In this document: positions 34,698 through 38,072 of the stretch, piece after piece | Numbering within the stretch: the stretch's first letter is position 1 | Layout of the letters: each line of letters begins with the position of its first letter | NCBI GenBank assembly: GCA_946536155.1 | Contig: CAMNEB010000008.1 | Location: forward strand, 1 to 38,072 | DNA length: 38,072 nt | Origin: an uncultured Lachnospiraceae bacterium | Lineage (GTDB): Bacteria; Bacillota; Clostridia; Lachnospirales; Lachnospiraceae | Direction: 5' to 3' | Made by a program: the position numbers and the translations under genes | Notes under the pieces: generated by a model | Databases searched by the model: none | Seen by the model: only the letters and a program-made list of their open reading frames with translations | What the model was told of the DNA's origin: nothing

Positions 34698-37025
34698 TCA
34701 GGTGGTTGAAGATATGTAACGTATCTCAGCCACTTCTTTATATTCTGTTTCATTCCAGGCCCGGATTATCCTGTCCATAACGTCCGAGATGCTGTATCCC
34801 ATTTCGGGCAGCAGGAGAAAGAATTCGTCGGGTCTGTTCTGATATATTATGTCGCTGTTTCTGAGCATCTTCTGCAAAAGAGCGGCAAATTCGGACGCAA
34901 CAGCATGAATATCATAGCTGTTATCCTTGAGAACGATGGAAATGACCGCTTTATCGGCTTTCTTGCCATACCTTCTGATATAGCGCATGATGTAGCGGTA
35001 GTTGACGGTAAAGGCCTCCTGTCCGAGGAGGAGGGCACCCCCCGCAGTTCCTCTTTCTTCCATTATCTGGGTGAGCTTGATGAGTTCGGAGTCCAGATCT
35101 TTCTTCTCATCCTCGTCCGATACTTCCGGATCATAGATGCTGTATCCGTGCTTTCCGTTCTGCTTGACCCTGTACATGCTGGCATCGGCGTATCTGAACA
35201 GCCTTGCATATTCATTCGAATGAACGGGGGCAAAGGCGGCGCCCAGGGATATTCCGATGGGAAGATCGAAGGAGTCTCCGATCAGCTTCCTGCATTCTGC
35301 GATGAGCTGCCCGTTGAGTATGTCCGTAAAATCCGATATTGCTCTTTCATCGCGGATATGCTGTGAGAACATCATGAATTCATCTCCGCCGATCCTGCAC
35401 AGGATATCGTCCCCGTCTGTATTTGCTCTTACGATATCCGCAAATATTTTCAGGACTTTATCTCCCATATCGTGACCGTAGAGATCGTTTATGAGCTTGA
35501 AATTGTCCAGGTCAAAGAGTATGAGGGATCCGTCAGAGGTCTTGCATATTTCTTCGATCCTTTCTGGCCCCTTTGATTTGTTGAGGAATCCGGTGAGATC
35601 GTCGAGGGATGCAACCTCGGTGAGGGTCTCGATCTTTTCTCCCATGAGCTTGACGGAACTGAGGAAATTGTCCCGTTCTCTTTTTTCCGCATCGATATTC
35701 TCAATCAGATACATCATACGTACAACATTGCCGGAGGAATTTCTCTTGGAGACTATATAACGGGCTCTTCTCCACAGTCCGTCGTCACTGAGGAACTCGC
35801 ATGTAGCGGTGTTGGTATCCCTGAGCCTTTCATCGATCGTGCCGAAATCCACGAAGTCCATGAGTCTGTCCCTTGTTGAAGGATCGGAAAATCTGTACAT
35901 GACTTCTCTTATGGTCTTCTGGGCATGGGAATGGTTTTTTCCGATCATTTCAGAGGCTTCATTACGGTTGTTGCGGATCTCCGTGAAGGTATCTGAGGGG
36001 ATGTCTATCTCGTGAAGGGATACATAGATATCCGAAGTGGAAGAGAGCTGGGAGGAGAGCCTTGTGGCAAGATCCTGCCTGCGCTGTGATTTGATCATTA
36101 TGGCACTGATGATCGTTATGGTGGAAACCACGAGGGCGATCGTCACGACCAGTATGAAGTTGAGGAATCTGAAGGAACTGGTGGCATCGATAACGGATAT
36201 GCATTTCCAGTCATTTCCGATGGGAGTTGAATATACTATGTAATGGAATCCGCAGTACCTCAGATCGAAGGCGGGTTCGTCGGTTTTTTCGATGGTCCTG
36301 AAGATGGCATCTCCCAGGGTATAGCCTTCACGGGTATAGCGCTTTTCGACTTCTTGTCTGTCGGAATGGGCGATGACGGTGCCTTCGGAATTGATGATCA
36401 TGAGGATATCCGAATTGCCCGATCTTACGGCTTCTTCGGTGATGGACTGGATCCTGTCGAGGGATATATCGACGGATATTACGCTCTCACCGTCGCAGAG
36501 AGTCTTGCCGGCAGCCAGCATTATGTTGCCGGACTGTACATCAAGATAGGGCTCGAGCATGGTCAGGACGCCCTTGTTGGCCATGGGCTTTGTGTACCAG
36601 GGACGCTCTGTTGCTTCATATCCTTCATAGGGCTCCCATAAGGTACCGCTGATGAACTCGCCGTTAAAATATCCGTAGAGTCCTGTGGAATTCTCAAGAA
36701 CAGCCGATTTAATGGCCGTTGATTCGCTGACCAGATAATCGAGTATCTCATCATTGCTACTTCCCTCGGAGATCATTTCATCAAGGATGTAGGCGGAGAG
36801 GTTTATGCAGTCTATGTTGGTTGAGAGGTATTTTTCAATCCTGTCTGCAGAGCGCATTGCGGTCATCTCACCGCTCTGGATGATCCTGGTACGGCGCTCC
36901 CTGTACATCATGAAGTAATATGTAAGGATGATGCACACAAAAAAAGCTATGATCGTAACGGTGATGATCATAGTATGGCCCCATCCGGGGAATTTTCTTT
37001 CCTTGCGCATGACCGTGTCCTGCAT
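34698..37025 (-). CDS. Membrane diguanylate cyclase: Cache-like sensor, GGDEF, plus degenerate C-terminal GGDEF-like domain
   Basis: Two TMs flanking a Cache-like region, DDLTGFLNKSKGPERIEEIC, DLDNFKLINDLYGHDMGDKVL, CRIGGDEFMMFS; C-terminal DIIYQNRPDEFFLLLPEM. Confidence 0.9.
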   Translation of the reverse strand: MQDTVMRKERKFPGWGHTMIITVTIIAFFVCIILTYYFMMYRERRTRIIQSGEMTAMRSADRIEKYLSTNIDCINLSAYILDEMISEGSSNDEILDYLVSESTAIKSAVLENSTGLYGYFNGEFISGTLWEPYEGYEATERPWYTKPMANKGVLTMLEPYLDVQSGNIMLAAGKTLCDGESVISVDISLDRIQSITEEAVRSGNSDILMIINSEGTVIAHSDRQEVEKRYTREGYTLGDAIFRTIEKTDEPAFDLRYCGFHYIVYSTPIGNDWKCISVIDATSSFRFLNFILVVTIALVVSTITIISAIMIKSQRRQDLATRLSSQLSSTSDIYVSLHEIDIPSDTFTEIRNNRNEASEMIGKNHSHAQKTIREVMYRFSDPSTRDRLMDFVDFGTIDERLRDTNTATCEFLSDDGLWRRARYIVSKRNSSGNVVRMMYLIENIDAEKRERDNFLSSVKLMGEKIETLTEVASLDDLTGFLNKSKGPERIEEICKTSDGSLILFDLDNFKLINDLYGHDMGDKVLKIFADIVRANTDGDDILCRIGGDEFMMFSQHIRDERAISDFTDILNGQLIAECRKLIGDSFDLPIGISLGAAFAPVHSNEYARLFRYADASMYRVKQNGKHGYSIYDPEVSDEDEKKDLDSELIKLTQIMEERGTAGGALLLGQEAFTVNYRYIMRYIRRYGKKADKAVISIVLKDNSYDIHAVASEFAALLQKMLRNSDIIYQNRPDEFFLLLPEMGYSISDVMDRIIRAWNETEYKEVAEIRYISSTT

Positions 37026-37182
37026 ATCGACAACCCCTACATGATATTAAATCACACAAGCCCGTCTTATTCAAAATTTTTTAACTTAAATCCCTTAATG
37101 GGATCCCGGAAAAGAATTATTCCATTTATTAGGAAAAGAGATTATAATGTCTGCTTGTAATCTTTGAAAAGGAAGACAGACA

Positions 37183-38072
37183 ATGGACAAATTAAAACCA
37201 AAGCTTTTCTCCGTAATGAAAAATTATAACGGCGCACAGTTTGTAAAGGATGTGATCGCAGGTATCATAGTCGCGATAATAGCCCTTCCGCTGTCGATCG
37301 CCCTCGCCATAGCTTCGGGTGTTGGACCCGAGGCCGGTGTTTATACCGCCATAGTTGCAGGCTTTCTGGTCTCCTTCCTGGGAGGCAGCAGGGTTCAGAT
37401 AGCGGGGCCCACGGCAGCCTTTGCAACCATAGTTGCCGGAATAGTGATGAAGGACGGGACCGAGGGACTCATGGTCGCCACCGTAATGGCGGGACTTCTC
37501 CTCATCGTCATGGGATTCTGCCGCTTCGGCAATCTCCTCAAATTCATTCCCTATACCATCACTACCGGTTTTACCGCAGGAATTGCTGTCACTCTTTTTA
37601 TAGGCCAGATCAAGGATTTTGCCGGAATAGTATATCTCGGGGGTGAGAAGCCCATAGAGACCGGTGAGAAGATAATGGCGCTGGTACATAATATCTCCAC
37701 GGTAAATGTGTGGGCTATAGTGATCGGCGCCCTTTCCCTTGCGATCCTCATAGTATGGCCTATGTTCATCAAGAAGGTTCCCGCATCGCTCATTGCCGTA
37801 ATAGTCAGCTCCGCGGTGGTGAAGCTGTTCGACCTTGATGTAAATACCATAGAAAAGGCATTTGCCGATATCCGTACGGGACTTCCTCCCTTTACCATGA
37901 ACCTGTCACTGTTTTCCGTGGGCATGATCAGATCGCAGCTGATGAATGCGGTCACCATAGCGCTCCTTGCAGGTATCGAATCACTTCTGTCCGCAGTCGT
38001 TGCGGATTCCATGATAGGCTCCAGGCATCGTTCCAATATGGAGCTCATTGCACAGGGTGTTGCGAATATCGG
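37183..38072 (+). CDS. SulP-family anion transporter, C-terminus cut by window edge
   Basis: MDKLKPKLFSVMKNYNGAQFVKDVIAGIIVAIIALPLSIALAIASGVGPEAGVYTAIVAGFLVSFLGGSRVQIAGPTAAFATIVAGIV; TATAAT at 37143-37148 upstream. Confidence 0.93.
   Translation, partial: MDKLKPKLFSVMKNYNGAQFVKDVIAGIIVAIIALPLSIALAIASGVGPEAGVYTAIVAGFLVSFLGGSRVQIAGPTAAFATIVAGIVMKDGTEGLMVATVMAGLLLIVMGFCRFGNLLKFIPYTITTGFTAGIAVTLFIGQIKDFAGIVYLGGEKPIETGEKIMALVHNISTVNVWAIVIGALSLAILIVWPMFIKKVPASLIAVIVSSAVVKLFDLDVNTIEKAFADIRTGLPPFTMNLSLFSVGMIRSQLMNAVTIALLAGIESLLSAVVADSMIGSRHRSNMELIAQGVANI

Noticed and set aside
37551-38048. 165-aa minus-strand ORF
   Set aside because: Antisense to the SulP transporter; low-information hydrophobic shadow frame.
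1-38072. CRISPR array, tRNA/rRNA genes, transposases or phage genes
   Set aside because: Scanned for regular repeat-spacer units, tRNA-like cloverleafs and IS/phage proteins in the ORF list; none recognised. A proper tRNAscan/Infernal run would be needed to exclude small RNAs.

Overview
The window looks like an ordinary-to-accessory stretch of a Lachnospiraceae-type (Clostridia) genome; this placement is inferred from protein character only. It is densely coded, with about 30 supported CDSs and no rRNA, tRNA, CRISPR array or transposase that I could recognise. Main blocks: (i) ABC exporter (cut by the left edge) plus XRE-TPR regulator; (ii) HAD hydrolase, HXXEE protein, TetR regulator, small P-loop kinase and GNAT; (iii) response regulator / intramembrane-type histidine kinase / ABC ATPase / FtsX-type permease, with a Bce-like box; (iv) histidine phosphatase, DHFR and a stand-alone EAL protein; (v) LytTR-DUF3021 operon; (vi) TetR, alpha/beta hydrolase and FAA hydrolase; (vii) GH27 and carbonic anhydrase; (viii) a second LytTR gene paired with an uncharacterised membrane/coiled-coil protein; (ix) nucleotidase-like HAD, Dabb, zinc-ribbon acyltransferase and GH31; (x) a translationally coupled tandem pair of MutS-like ATPases with a non-canonical Walker B; (xi) TetR plus a rifamycin-phosphotransferase-like dikinase; (xii) GNAT, prolyl-tRNA deacylase, a second zinc-ribbon acyltransferase and an alpha/beta hydrolase; (xiii) dCache-type GGDEF protein with a degenerate second GGDEF-like tail; (xiv) SulP transporter (cut by the right edge). 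The best candidates for something under-described are the tandem NE-type MutS pair, the LytTR/membrane-protein pair (whose promoter shares a TGCARSTT direct-repeat motif with the LytTR-DUF3021 operon), the acyltransferase-zinc-ribbon paralogues, and the TetR/RPH-like dikinase unit with a perfect 22-bp operator-like palindrome. All family calls come from reading motifs by eye; no database search was run.
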